DNA of 35,582 bases from an uncultured Chthoniobacterales bacterium (GTDB lineage: Bacteria > Verrucomicrobiota > Verrucomicrobiia > Chthoniobacterales > UBA10450): NCBI GenBank assembly GCA_902805675.1, contig CADCTA010000063.1:1-35582 (forward strand), in the 5' to 3' direction. Below are positions 24,246-33,175 of this stretch, in pieces. Position numbers and translations under genes: made by a program. A model generated the notes under the pieces. The model had not been told where the DNA came from, did not search any database, and saw nothing but the letters and a program-made list of their open reading frames with translations. Numbering within the stretch: position 1 is the first letter of the stretch; each line of letters opens with the position of its first letter.

Positions 24246-24986
24246 ATGATTCTGCGGCGATCCAACCGAGTTCTCGCGGCGCTGCTTTGCATGCTCCCCA
24301 CCTTGGCACTAGCAGACCCGGATGTGCAGGTCTCGACGATCTCTATTCCCGCGGGCGGGGGCACTGTGCGGGCGACCGTTTTCGAGAAAGCGGGAACGGC
24401 GCGCCGTCCCGCAATCGTCGTGCTACACGGGGCGGGCGGGATGATTTTCGATGGTCCCGAGATGCGGCGCGTGAGCCGGCATTTGGCCGAGGATGGAAAT
24501 GCGGTGTACCTGCTCCACTACTTCAATCGCACCGGCACGGTGGCGGCGTTCGATGCCACGATGCAGCGGCACTTTGGGTTGTGGCGGCGGACGGTCGTCG
24601 ACGCGGTGGCAGAGATCCAGGCGCGGCGTGGCGATGCGTCGCCTGTCGGGATCTATGGGTACTCGCTGGGCGCCTTCCTGGCGCTCTTCACGGCCTCGGA
24701 TAATCCGCGCGTCGGCGCGGTCGTCGAGCACGCGGGTGGCGTGTGGAACGGCAAGCTGGATCGCATCGGCAAGATGCCGCCAGTGCTGATGATTCATGGG
24801 GAGCAGGATGCGCGTGTGCCGTTTACGAAGTACGCGACCCCGCTCGTGCCAGAGCTGCGGGCACGCGGCCGAAGGCTGGAGACGCGGTTCTTTCCGACGG
24901 AGGGGCACACCTTCACACCGGCAGCGATGATGACGGTGCGGGAAGATGCAGCGCGCTTCTTTCGCCGCTGGCTGCGCCCGCCCTGA
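24246..24986 (+). CDS. Exported dienelactone-hydrolase-like alpha/beta hydrolase
   Basis: The 246-aa precursor has a Sec signal peptide (MILRRSNRVLAALLCMLPTLALA). The alpha/beta-hydrolase core shows the oxyanion region VVLHGAGG, nucleophile S140 in GYSLG, D188 in HGEQDARVP and H221 in EGHTF. In true dienelactone hydrolases the nucleophile is cysteine; here it is serine, so a general esterase or peptidase role is as likely. It ends 19 bp before the convergent GNAT gene. It follows the tRNA by 55 bp and may have its own promoter. Confidence 0.86.
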   Translation: MILRRSNRVLAALLCMLPTLALADPDVQVSTISIPAGGGTVRATVFEKAGTARRPAIVVLHGAGGMIFDGPEMRRVSRHLAEDGNAVYLLHYFNRTGTVAAFDATMQRHFGLWRRTVVDAVAEIQARRGDASPVGIYGYSLGAFLALFTASDNPRVGAVVEHAGGVWNGKLDRIGKMPPVLMIHGEQDARVPFTKYATPLVPELRARGRRLETRFFPTEGHTFTPAAMMTVREDAARFFRRWLRPP

Positions 24987-25005
24987 GCGCGCGCTGCGCC
25001 GCTAC

Positions 25006-25527
25006 CTACGCCACGAGCAGCGGCGTGGCATCTTGCCCGGACGCGACGCCGTCGAATTTCGTGTAGAGGAATTTGGTGACGGGCGAGTTCTCCTTCGCGA
25101 TCGCCACCGCACGCGTGAGCCCGTGTTCGCGGAGGGCAGAGAGCGAGCGCGCCAGCAGGTGAGTGCCAAAGCCGCGATTGCGATATTCCATCAACACACA
25201 GGGGCCCGGCGAAAGGTGGTTGGTCGCCTCTGCGTTGAGCGATAACACGGAGCCGCCGATGATGCGCGCGCCGTGGCGCAGGACGAGGCAACCGTTTGCA
25301 TCGCGCTGCAGAGTGTCTTCAACCCAGGCCTCGACGGTTTGCATCACTTCCTTCATCGTCGTGTTCCACTCCGGATCCAGCGCGAAGGAGGCGGTCACGA
25401 CACGACGCAGCTCCTTCTCATCATCGGCCGTGGCGGGTGAGATTTGGTAGTGCTCCGGCAGCTCGGCAAACGCGCTGGGCAGCGCGGTGAGATCCCACGT
25501 GAACTGAACCCAATTAATCAGTTTCAT
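25006..25527 (-). CDS. GNAT family N-acetyltransferase
   Basis: The 173-aa product has the GNAT core from about residue 30: ATADDEKELRRVVTASF, IIGGSVLSL (strand 4), and the acetyl-CoA pyrophosphate loop RNRGFGTHLL (R/Q-x-x-G-x-G/A), followed by GLTRAVAIAKENSPVTKFLYTKFDG. The N-terminal 28 residues (MKLINWVQFTWDLTALPSAF) are an extension before the fold. Its acceptor substrate is unknown. It is convergent with the hydrolase gene. Confidence 0.85.
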   Translation of the reverse strand: MKLINWVQFTWDLTALPSAFAELPEHYQISPATADDEKELRRVVTASFALDPEWNTTMKEVMQTVEAWVEDTLQRDANGCLVLRHGARIIGGSVLSLNAEATNHLSPGPCVLMEYRNRGFGTHLLARSLSALREHGLTRAVAIAKENSPVTKFLYTKFDGVASGQDATPLLVA

Positions 25528-25714
25528 TTTCCCGCGCTCATTATCGTGGATTGCAGTTTGGGCAGCAACTCACGTTGCGCATCCGGGCAGCGCAAGGGGA
25601 ACGCAGCCGAGACGCCGTCTGGTTGCGCGAATCTCGGGAAGATGGTCCGGGCCGGCTGACCTCCAGAGACCCGGCGGCTGCGCACTGCGCCTGTGAATGG
25701 ATGACGCACGCAGG

Positions 25715-26182
25715 CTAGATCGCCTGCACTGCTTTCATCGTCTCCTGGTAAGCCTGGTAGAGCTCGCGATGCTGGGTCACGCCGCGGCGCAGCACAGGCT
25801 TGAAGTTTGCCAGGTCGGCGACGTTGATGATCTGGTCGACGCTTTGCACGAAGGCGCTCATGGCGTCGTTCGTGGCGAAGCGATGGCTGAGCAGCACCAC
25901 GAAGTGATCGCGGCGCTGAGTGCCCGCGCGTTTGGTCAAATGGGCGAGGACCGGGTTGGTCTGCGCGGTCGAGCCTTTGAAGTTCTCATACACGACGACG
26001 ACGTTGTAGCTGTAGGTCGAGAGCTTCAGCAGCACGTCTTCCTCGAACAAGCCGAGGTGGACCTTGTAGCTCATGTCGATCAGCTGCGGGACGATGAGCT
26101 TCTGGTATTGCTGGTGGTCGATGCAGACGAGCGCGGTGTTATCGCCGGCGTCGAAGAACGATGTTTCGAAGTCGTTGGGCAT
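25715..26182 (-). CDS. Receiver-like protein without phosphoacceptor, in the pilT operon
   Basis: The 155-aa product reads like a CheY-type (beta/alpha)5 fold: a first strand ALVCIDHQQYQKLIVPQLIDMSYKV, a third strand YNVVVVYENFKG where the phospho-accepting aspartate is normally found but is replaced by Y/E, a fourth strand HFVVLLSHR and a fifth IINVADLANFKPVLRRGV. The missing aspartate suggests a pseudo-receiver that signals by binding rather than phosphorylation. The assignment is from pattern only. It starts 6 bp after the second pilT stop and ends the operon. It may regulate PilT or couple it to other pilus parts. Confidence 0.65.
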   Translation of the reverse strand: MPNDFETSFFDAGDNTALVCIDHQQYQKLIVPQLIDMSYKVHLGLFEEDVLLKLSTYSYNVVVVYENFKGSTAQTNPVLAHLTKRAGTQRRDHFVVLLSHRFATNDAMSAFVQSVDQIINVADLANFKPVLRRGVTQHRELYQAYQETMKAVQAI

Positions 26183-26188
26183 GGCGGT

Positions 26189-27355
26189 TTAGCGGAAGGC
26201 GTTGACGGGACGATCAAGTCGCAGCCCCGAGTCGAGGTCGTTATCGACGCCGCGTGTCTTCTGAATGATGTCGATGCCGCGAGTGACCTTGCCTTTGCGT
26301 GAGGCAAACGAGACCGCGGTCTCCTCGCTAATGAAGTCGTTTTCGTAAGCGTTCAGGATCGATTGATCGAAGGTCATCCAGCCGAACGGCGCGCTGGCTT
26401 CAATGATCTCATAGAAGCTGCGGTGTTCGCCTTCGCCGATCGCGATCGTCTCCTTCGTGCGCAGATTGTTGCCGAGGATCTCGGTGAGCAATTGGCGGCC
26501 GCCGCCGACTTTCGGCGCGAGGCGCTGGCTGACGATGTAGCGCAGCGTGTCCGAGAGACGAATGCGCAGCTGCTGCTCTTCGCCGAGCGAGAAGAGGCCG
26601 AGGATACGGTTGATCGCCTGGCCAGCATCCACCGTGTGCAGCGTGCTGAGCACAAGATGTCCCGTCTCCGCCGCCATCAGCGCCACTTCGACGGTCGCGC
26701 GGTCGCGCATTTCGCCGACGAGAATCACTTTTGGGGCCTGGCGCAGTGCGGCACGCAACCCGTTTGGGTAGTTGTTGAAGTCGTGGCCGAGCTCGCGCTG
26801 GTTGAATGTCGCTTTGCGTTTCGGGTGAACGAACTCGATCGGATCCTCGAGGGTCACAATGTGGACCGGCTGCGTCTCGTTGATCTCGTTGAGCAACGCC
26901 GCAAGGGTGGTCGTCTTACCGCTGCCGGTCGCGCCGGTGAGGAGGACCAAGCCGGTCTTTTCCTTCGCGATCGCCTCGAAGATCGGCGGCAAGCCGACCG
27001 CTTTGATCGTTGGGACGGTGCCTTCGAGTTTGCGAAGAACGATCGAGAAATGTCCCTGCTGACGGAAGATGTTCACGCGGAAGCGCGCATCGTCTCCGAG
27101 CGAGTAGCTGCAGTCGCACGAGCCGCCGGTGAGGTAATCGTAAATCAGCCGGCGATTTCCTTGCATCAAGGTGAGCGCGATCTGCTCCGTCTGGTAAGGG
27201 GTGAGCGCTTCGATCGGCGGGTCGACGTAGACCGGCTTGAGCTCGCCGAAATCTTCCACCTGCAGTGGGTGGCCGACGGAGAAATTGAGGTCCGAGATGC
27301 CGTCATACGTCGCCAGCATCGCGGAGAGGATTTTATCGAGATCGGGAGTTCTCAT
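26189..27355 (-). CDS. PilT/PilU-type twitching ATPase (second copy)
   Basis: The 388-aa hexameric ATPase would power type IV pilus retraction at the cytoplasmic face. Walker A GATGSGKTT is at 141-149 and Walker B ILVGEMRD has E215; the Asp box ITLEDPIEFVH and His box STLHTVDA are present. The N-terminal domain differs from the first copy: GGSCDCSYSLGDD replaces the usual SDIDFGY region. The long C-terminal tail (FGWMTFDQSILNAYENDFISEETA and on) is PilU-like. Gaps of 12 and 6 bp separate it from its neighbours, so it is part of a four-gene operon. Confidence 0.9.
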   Translation of the reverse strand: MRTPDLDKILSAMLATYDGISDLNFSVGHPLQVEDFGELKPVYVDPPIEALTPYQTEQIALTLMQGNRRLIYDYLTGGSCDCSYSLGDDARFRVNIFRQQGHFSIVLRKLEGTVPTIKAVGLPPIFEAIAKEKTGLVLLTGATGSGKTTTLAALLNEINETQPVHIVTLEDPIEFVHPKRKATFNQRELGHDFNNYPNGLRAALRQAPKVILVGEMRDRATVEVALMAAETGHLVLSTLHTVDAGQAINRILGLFSLGEEQQLRIRLSDTLRYIVSQRLAPKVGGGRQLLTEILGNNLRTKETIAIGEGEHRSFYEIIEASAPFGWMTFDQSILNAYENDFISEETAVSFASRKGKVTRGIDIIQKTRGVDNDLDSGLRLDRPVNAFR

Positions 27356-27367
27356 GTGACGCTGGGA

Positions 27368-28450
27368 TTATTCGTCTGCGCCGTCGGCGGGCGGCTCTTT
27401 GAGGAAGGGGCGGAATTTCTTCTTTTCGATCGCCTTGTCGTAGGCCTCCTCGGGCGAAATGCGGGTGTTGCGCAGGTGATCCATGATCGCGTCGTCGAGA
27501 GGCTGGTTGCCCTTCTTTTTGCCCACCTGGAGCATGCCGGGGATCTGGTGAGTCTTGCCCTCGCGCACGAGGTTGGCGATCGCCATGTCGACCACCAGAA
27601 TCTCGAGGGCGGCGACGCGGCCAGGCTTGTCGATGCGTTTGAACAGATTCTGCGCGATGACGCCTTTGAGTGATTCAGCCAGCGTAGCGCGGATCTGGTT
27701 CTGCTGGTCAGTCGGAAAGACGTCGATGATACGATCGACGGCCTTGGCGGCGCTTGAGGTATGCAGCGTTCCGAAAACAAGGTGCCCGGTCGCGGCCGCG
27801 GTCAGGGCGAGCTCGATCGTCTCCAAGTCGCGCATTTCACCCACGAGCAGGATGTCCGGATCTTCGCGCAGTGCGCCGCGCAGCGCAGAGCTGAATGAGC
27901 GCGTGTGCACACCGACCTCGCGATGCTGCACGAGGCAATTTTGGCTGCGATGCACGAACTCGATCGGGTCCTCCACCGTGATGATATGATCGTGACGCTG
28001 CAGGTTTGCGTAATCCATCATCGCCGCCAGCGTGGTCGACTTGCCGGATCCGGTCGGGCCGGTAACGAGAACGAGGCCTTTTTTGAGGAGCGGAAATTTC
28101 TTGAGGATGGGCGGCAGATTCAGATCCTCTACCGTGAGGACGGTCGAAGGAATCAGACGGAACACGGCCGAGATGCCGTATTTCTGCTGGAAGAAGTTGG
28201 CGCGATAGCGCGCGACTCCGGGGACTTCGTAGCCGAAGTCGATGTCTGAGGTTTCCTCGAAGACCTTGATCTTACCTTCGGGCGCGATCTCGTAGACCAT
28301 CGCTTTCAGGTCGTCGTTCTTAAGCGGCGGATAGTCGACGCGCACCAACTCGCCGTTGATGCGGAGCATCGGCGGATTGTTGGTGGCGAGGTGAAGGTCG
28401 GAAGCCTTCTGCTCCGACATCAGTTTAAAGAAAGAATCGATGCGAGCCAT
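27368..28450 (-). CDS. pilT: Type IV pilus retraction ATPase PilT
   Basis: The 360-aa product is a canonical PilT: N-terminal MARIDSFFKLMSEQKASDLHL, then TSDIDFGYEVPGVARYRANFF, Walker A GPTGSGKST (131-139), ITVEDPIEFVH, Walker B LLVGEMRDLET (E206), TLHTSSAAKAVDRIIDVFP, and the QNLFKR/ALEILV segment. It should retract pili for twitching motility or DNA uptake. It is followed by the second pilT and preceded by the receiver gene by 120 bp. Confidence 0.93.
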   Translation of the reverse strand: MARIDSFFKLMSEQKASDLHLATNNPPMLRINGELVRVDYPPLKNDDLKAMVYEIAPEGKIKVFEETSDIDFGYEVPGVARYRANFFQQKYGISAVFRLIPSTVLTVEDLNLPPILKKFPLLKKGLVLVTGPTGSGKSTTLAAMMDYANLQRHDHIITVEDPIEFVHRSQNCLVQHREVGVHTRSFSSALRGALREDPDILLVGEMRDLETIELALTAAATGHLVFGTLHTSSAAKAVDRIIDVFPTDQQNQIRATLAESLKGVIAQNLFKRIDKPGRVAALEILVVDMAIANLVREGKTHQIPGMLQVGKKKGNQPLDDAIMDHLRNTRISPEEAYDKAIEKKKFRPFLKEPPADGADE

Positions 28451-28570
28451 GGAGTCTCTGCATCGTGAAGCTAAATCGATGCCACAGCGGATGGATTCAC
28501 CGCGGCGACTTGGGGTGTCGCGCTCGACCGCCGATTACGCGCCGCCGACGCGGCAGCGGCGGTGCGGCGA

Positions 28571-29380
28571 CTATCGTGCCTGCCGCCCGGCGTCGAGCGT
28601 TGAACGCACTTGCGAGAGCAGCTTCTCGCGCGTGTACGGCTTTGGAATAAAACCGCGAAGACCCTGCGCCAGCATCGCGCCGATCTTGCTTTGCTCGGCG
28701 AAGCCGCTGCTTAGCACGACGTTGACGTTCGGATTCAGCGCCCGCAGCTCGTCAAACACGGCGTCGCCTTCCATGATCGGAAGGAAGAAGTCCAGCACGA
28801 CGAGCCCGATGTGAGAGCCGACGCGCTGATAAATCTTGAGCGCCTCGATGCCGTCCTTCGCGAGGATCACCTTGTAGCCCTCATCAGCCAGCATCTCGGA
28901 CGCCAGCTCCGAAATCTCTGTCTCGTCGTCGACCAGGAGAATCAGCTCGCGGTTCCCCTTTGGGTTCAGGACCGGGATTTCCGGCGGGATCGGAGCACGA
29001 GCAGTCTCCTTCGGTACAATCGTCGGCGTCAGCTCCTTGACTGGCGCAGGTGCGACCGCACTGCGGACCGGAATGTTGCTCGGCAGCCGCGGCGACGCCT
29101 CCGCCGGAGGAGGCATCACAACGAAGGGCGTGGGGTTGTGTGGTTTATTGGCGGTTTGCGATCGCCCGATGCTGCCGGCCAGAATCTGCGTAGTGACGCG
29201 ATCGAAGAGTGACTGCGCGGTCTTCGAGGCGAGCTCGACGCGTTCGCCGAGCATCTCGATGTAGTTGTGTTCGCCTTTGTGTTGCCGCGCCAGATCCGCA
29301 TACCGCGAGATCTGCTGCAACATCGAGTTCAGCTCGGTCGAAGTAGTGGCGATCCACTTCAGATCTTCATGATCGAGCAT
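28571..29380 (-). CDS. Response regulator with degenerate histidine-kinase-like N-terminus
   Basis: The 269-aa product has three parts. Residues 7-62 are helical and resemble a DHp dimerisation domain (compare AHEFNNLL...YADLA with STELNSMLQQISRYADLA), but the phosphorylatable histidine position is T15. Residues 75-140 are a proline-rich linker. Residues 146-262 are a receiver with D151-D152, phospho-acceptor D197 in VVLDFFLP and K247 in IPKPYT, all intact. There is no ATPase domain. It probably dimerises through the first part and is phosphorylated at D197 by another kinase. It is the first gene of the operon with the pilT genes, so pilus control is the likely job; this is inference from position. 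Confidence 0.8.
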   Translation of the reverse strand: MLDHEDLKWIATTSTELNSMLQQISRYADLARQHKGEHNYIEMLGERVELASKTAQSLFDRVTTQILAGSIGRSQTANKPHNPTPFVVMPPPAEASPRLPSNIPVRSAVAPAPVKELTPTIVPKETARAPIPPEIPVLNPKGNRELILLVDDETEISELASEMLADEGYKVILAKDGIEALKIYQRVGSHIGLVVLDFFLPIMEGDAVFDELRALNPNVNVVLSSGFAEQSKIGAMLAQGLRGFIPKPYTREKLLSQVRSTLDAGRQAR

Positions 29381-29707
29381 ATGTCAGGCGAGCTTCAGGT
29401 CTGATTCTGGTCTTCCGCGCACGCCCACCAAACGCAGCCTAGAATGGTCGATACAGCAAGGGCAAAGAATCCGGCGGGAAGCATAGGTCAAGATCCTTGG
29501 AACCAGCACGGTTCATGCCGGGGTGCGCTTCGAGGGTTAAACGTCCATCATCGGGGAAGCTTGCCAGGCGGCCACCGCGGAGCGGCCTGGAGCGCCAATC
29601 AACTCCCGTCCGGGCAGCTCGACTCGCGACGTCTACGCAGCATGCCGTCACCCTTGGAAGCGTCGCGACTCAAATCCGCCGAAGCGAGCCTTCGGCCGAA
29701 CACGCGG
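29381..29707. other. Gene-free interval upstream of the pilT operon
   Basis: No gene with family features is visible here. CCGAAG/CTTCGG (29679-29695) forms a small hairpin 13 bp past the M28 peptidase stop on the - strand and may end its transcript. The promoter of the response-regulator/pilT operon should lie near 29390-29470, but I could not name its boxes with confidence. Confidence 0.45.
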
Positions 29708-31390
29708 TCAACGGCCGAGCATTTGATCGCGTTTTGCTTTGAACTCCGTTCCCGGTTTCCACTCGGGCCACTTGTCGCCTTCTGCTACCTGGTAGCCGAC
29801 TTCGAACAGCATCTGCATGTCCTCCACCGCGCCGGATAGGTCCCACGCGGGATCCACCTGGTCCGACGGCTGGTGATAGATGTTCGCGACGTATTCCTCG
29901 CTTTTCTGGTGGCCGAAGTCGGCCGGCTTGCCGATCACCTCTTTGCCGCGCCCGGTGTAGAGCGCCGGGATGCCAAGCTTTGAAAACTCGAAATGGTCGG
30001 CGCGGTAGAAGCTGCCCCGCTCCGGTTTGCTGTTCGGTTTGACCACTCGCCCGCGCCGCGTGGCGGCCTCGATCAACATGTCGTCGAGGGTGGAATTGCC
30101 ATCGCTGACGCTCTCGATGTCCTTTGTTTTTCCCCAGACGCTGGTGCCGTCGATGTTGATGTCGCCGACTGTCTTGGCGAGCGGATAGAGCGGGTTCTCT
30201 GCGTAGAATTTCGCGCCCAGCAGGCCGGATTCCTCGGCAGTCGTGGCCATGAATAGCGCTGAGCGTTTCGTCGCTTTCGGCAGCTTCTGATGCGCCTGCG
30301 CGATCTCGATAATCGCGGCCACGCCGGACGCGTTGTCGACTGCGCCGTTGTAGATGTTGTCGCCCGGCTTGCCGGCTTCCCGCCCGAGATGATCCCAGTG
30401 CGCGGTGTACATCAGCCACTCGTCCTGTAGCTTCGGATCGCTGCCCTCCATCTTGCCGACGACATTAGTCGACTGAAACGTGCGGACCTTTTGTTTGAGA
30501 TTGAAGTTCGCGGTCGCGCCTAACGGCACCGGACGGAAATCCTTGCTCAGGGCGGCTTTCTTCAGCTCGTCGAAGTCCTGTCCGCTCACGCTGAGCAACC
30601 TCTTCGCGGTGTCGAGGTGCACCCACGAGCGCACGGCCACGCTGCCCATGTTCTTGTCGGCAGCGTTGATCTCGAAGTTCTCCGTCGCCCAGCTGCTCTG
30701 GACCACGGAATACGGATACGCAGCCGGCTCCGTCTCGTGGATGATGATCGCCGCGGCTGCGCCTTTCTCCGCCGCGATCTCATATTTGTAGGTCCAGCGG
30801 CCGTAGTAAGTCATGGCGCGGCCTTTGAACATCTTGTCGTCGAGCTTCGCGGCATCGGCGGGATCCCGGATCGCGGGATCGTTAATCAGCATCAGGATCG
30901 TCTTCCCGCGCACGTCGAAGTCCTTGTAGTCGTCCCAGCCGTACTCGGGTGCGACGACGCCATAGCCGACAAATACAACCTCCGAGTTCTCGACGTTGAT
31001 CTCGGGGTCGAGCCGCGCCGACGAAGCCACGTATTCGTCGGGGAACTTCAGTTGGAGCGAGTTGCTGCCCATCGAGAGCGTCGCGGTTGGCGTCGTCACG
31101 ATCCCGGCGAGCGGAACTTCCTGCGTGTAGCTGCCGTTCGGATTGCCGGGTTTCAGACCCGCCGCTTTGAACTGCTCGGTAATGTATTTCACCGTCAGCT
31201 CCTCGCCCTTCGATCCGGGGGCGCGGCCCTCAAATTCGTCCGACGCGAGCACCTTGATGTGCTTCAGCAGGTCTCCGGTGTCGATCGCGTCGAGCGCAGC
31301 TTTCGGTGGCGCCGCGGCTTTATCTGCCGCGAACGATGCCGGAGAACTGGAGACGAGGAGAGCGAGCGCGCAGGCGAGGCGGAATTTCAT
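29708..31390 (-). CDS. Exported M28 family metallopeptidase with PA domain
   Basis: The 560-aa precursor has a signal peptide ([21 protein letters not shown]). A PA-type insert (about 115-280, [30 protein letters not shown]) precedes and interrupts the peptidase. Di-zinc ligands are visible in [35 protein letters not shown] and the late YHQPSDQVD histidine; the glutamate pair in AEES includes the catalytic base. It probably removes amino acids from the N-termini of peptides in the periplasm. It lies 36 bp downstream of the OppA-like gene on the same strand. Confidence 0.92.
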   Translation of the reverse strand: MKFRLACALALLVSSSPASFAADKAAAPPKAALDAIDTGDLLKHIKVLASDEFEGRAPGSKGEELTVKYITEQFKAAGLKPGNPNGSYTQEVPLAGIVTTPTATLSMGSNSLQLKFPDEYVASSARLDPEINVENSEVVFVGYGVVAPEYGWDDYKDFDVRGKTILMLINDPAIRDPADAAKLDDKMFKGRAMTYYGRWTYKYEIAAEKGAAAAIIIHETEPAAYPYSVVQSSWATENFEINAADKNMGSVAVRSWVHLDTAKRLLSVSGQDFDELKKAALSKDFRPVPLGATANFNLKQKVRTFQSTNVVGKMEGSDPKLQDEWLMYTAHWDHLGREAGKPGDNIYNGAVDNASGVAAIIEIAQAHQKLPKATKRSALFMATTAEESGLLGAKFYAENPLYPLAKTVGDINIDGTSVWGKTKDIESVSDGNSTLDDMLIEAATRRGRVVKPNSKPERGSFYRADHFEFSKLGIPALYTGRGKEVIGKPADFGHQKSEEYVANIYHQPSDQVDPAWDLSGAVEDMQMLFEVGYQVAEGDKWPEWKPGTEFKAKRDQMLGR

Positions 31391-31426
31391 CTCCCTTGAA
31401 TCGCCACCGCGCAGCGCGATGGCCGC

Positions 31427-33034
31427 TCACTCCAGCCGCACGTGCTTGTAAGGATGGTGATCCAGGATCGTGGGATGCCAGCCTTTCACGTTCGGCCGAA
31501 TGAGGAAGGCGTGCGTGTAGAAGTAGACCGGCAGGATGGGCGCTTCATCCAGCAGGATGGCTTCGGCTTTCTGGAACGCAGCCAGCCGTGCGGCGTGGTC
31601 GCCGGTCTGGCCAGCCTCGGCAATCAGCCGGTCATACTCGGGATTGGACCAGCCCGTCATGTTGTTGCCGCCGCCCGTTACCCAAAGGTCGAGGAACGAA
31701 TTCGGATCGTTGTAATCGCCGATCCACGTCGAGCGGATCACCTGGTAATTCATCTGCCGCCGTGAGTCGAAGTAGACCTTCTCCTCCTGGTTCACGAGCT
31801 CGGCGCGGACGTTCAACTCCTTGCGCCACATCTGCTGGATGGCTTCCGCCGTCAGCTTGTGATTCTCGGAGCTGTTGAAAAGGATCTCGACCGGCGGGAG
31901 ATCGCGGCCGTTCGGAAATCCGGCTTCCGCGAGCAGCCGCCGGGCAGCTTCCGGATCGTAAGGAATCTCTGCGATCGGCGTGTAGCCCGCGGTGTTCGGT
32001 GGCGTGAACGAGCCGGCTGGCAACTGCCCTCCGCGCCACACGCGCTCCACGATCGCCTTGCGATCCAGCGCCATGGCGAGCGCGCGCCTCACGAGCCGGT
32101 TGTTCAAGGTCGGACGCGTGACATTCACGCGGAAGAAGTAGCTCCCGAGATATGGATCGATGCGCAGGAATTCCGGCTGCTCGCGCCGGTAGCGATCGAT
32201 GCGATTGACCGGCATCGAGTCGGTGACGTGCAAGGCGCCGGAGCGAAACGAGCGCTCTTCCGTGTCGTTGCTGTCGATCGTGTGGAAGACGATCGCATTG
32301 AGCGAGACGGTCTCGCGATCCCAGTAGGTCTCGCTCTTCTTCACGCGCACGCGGACATTGACGCGCCATTCGTCGAGCGTGAATGGCCCATTGCCCACGA
32401 AGCGATCGGGCAGCGTCCAGCGGCTGCCACGCTCGTGCACCGGGCCATGCTTCTGGATCGTGGGGATGTGAACCGGGAACCAGGAGTAGTGGTTCAGCAG
32501 CGAGAGGAAGTAGGGCGTAGGATGCGCGAGCCGGATCTCGAGCGTGTAGGCGTCGATGGCGCGAAAACCAACCTGTGCGAAGTCGGCGAGCTTTCCTTTG
32601 TGAAACGCTTCGGCGTTTTCCACTGGATAGAGCATGTAGGCGACGTCGGACGCAATCGCCGGCGTCAAAATGCGGCGGTATGACTCGACGAAATCTTTCG
32701 TGGTGACCGCGTCGCCATTCGACCACTTCGCGTTCTGCCGCAGATGAAACGTGTAGAGCTTGCCGTCTGCCGAGATGTCCCAGCGTTCTGCGACGCCCGG
32801 CACCGGATGCAGGTCGACAGGATCTTCGGCGACGAGCCCTTCGAGCAGTGCCGTAATGATGTTGAACGAGCTGACGCTGTTGACGATGTGGGGATCGAGA
32901 TCCTGCACTTCCTTGCCGTTGCCCTTGTGCAGCACCTGTTGGCGATCGCCTTTCTCGATGTTGGTCTCCGGCTTGCGGCACGACGGCAGCAGCACGCACG
33001 CGATCACCACCAGTGCGCTCCACCGCAGGGTCAT
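31427..33034 (-). CDS. OppA-type peptide-binding lipoprotein (SBP_bac_5)
   Basis: The 535-aa product starts MTLRWSALVVIACVLLPSC, a lipoprotein signal with C19 as the lipidated residue. SBP family 5 features follow: VQDLDPHIVNSVSSFNIITALLEGL, PGVAERWDISADGKLYTFHLR, NVTRPTLNNRLVRRALAMALDR and NMTGWSNPEYDRLIAEA. It should bind oligopeptides for an ABC importer, but no permease or ATPase gene is near, so it is either an orphan binding protein or pairs with a distant transporter. The ATG at 33034 lies in the end of a palindromic repeat (GCTCGGAATGACC). The longer frame to 33175 would translate the repeat and is rejected. Confidence 0.9.
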   Translation of the reverse strand: MTLRWSALVVIACVLLPSCRKPETNIEKGDRQQVLHKGNGKEVQDLDPHIVNSVSSFNIITALLEGLVAEDPVDLHPVPGVAERWDISADGKLYTFHLRQNAKWSNGDAVTTKDFVESYRRILTPAIASDVAYMLYPVENAEAFHKGKLADFAQVGFRAIDAYTLEIRLAHPTPYFLSLLNHYSWFPVHIPTIQKHGPVHERGSRWTLPDRFVGNGPFTLDEWRVNVRVRVKKSETYWDRETVSLNAIVFHTIDSNDTEERSFRSGALHVTDSMPVNRIDRYRREQPEFLRIDPYLGSYFFRVNVTRPTLNNRLVRRALAMALDRKAIVERVWRGGQLPAGSFTPPNTAGYTPIAEIPYDPEAARRLLAEAGFPNGRDLPPVEILFNSSENHKLTAEAIQQMWRKELNVRAELVNQEEKVYFDSRRQMNYQVIRSTWIGDYNDPNSFLDLWVTGGGNNMTGWSNPEYDRLIAEAGQTGDHAARLAAFQKAEAILLDEAPILPVYFYTHAFLIRPNVKGWHPTILDHHPYKHVRLE

Positions 33035-33149
33035 TCCGAGCGCAGCGAAGCGGAGTCGAGGAATCCCGTGGCGCCACCGTATGGGTGTCGCCCCGGGATC
33101 CCTCGACCCGGGTGTCGCCACGGGATCCCTCGACTGCGCTCGGGATGAC
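33030..33149. repeat. GTCATTCCGAG palindromic repeat cluster (about 120 bp)
   Basis: The ends GTCATTCCGAGCGCAG (33030) and CTGCGCTCGGGATGAC (33149) pair over 16 bp with one mismatch. Between them are tandem pieces of the form GGGATCCCTCGAC...GTGTCGCC. It occupies almost all of the 141-bp gap between the M3 peptidase stop and the OppA-like start. Confidence 0.72.
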
Positions 33150-33175
33150 ATGCTGTTCTGCGCGCGAAGGCGCAC

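Noticed and set aside
26363..27673. 436-codon + strand frame across both pilT genes
   Set aside because: Shadow of two conserved ATPase genes on the other strand; no domain or ribosome-binding site.
29497..29742. Small + strand frame in the interval before the pilT operon
   Set aside because: No family features, no ribosome-binding site, and it overlaps the end of the M28 peptidase gene on the other strand.
31632..33077. 481-codon - strand frame in another phase of the OppA-like gene
   Set aside because: Arg/His-rich translation typical of an out-of-phase high-GC frame; the true phase has lipobox and SBP motifs.
33035..33175. N-terminal extension of the OppA-like protein
   Set aside because: It translates the palindromic repeat (SRAQSRDP-type residues) and would bury the lipoprotein signal.
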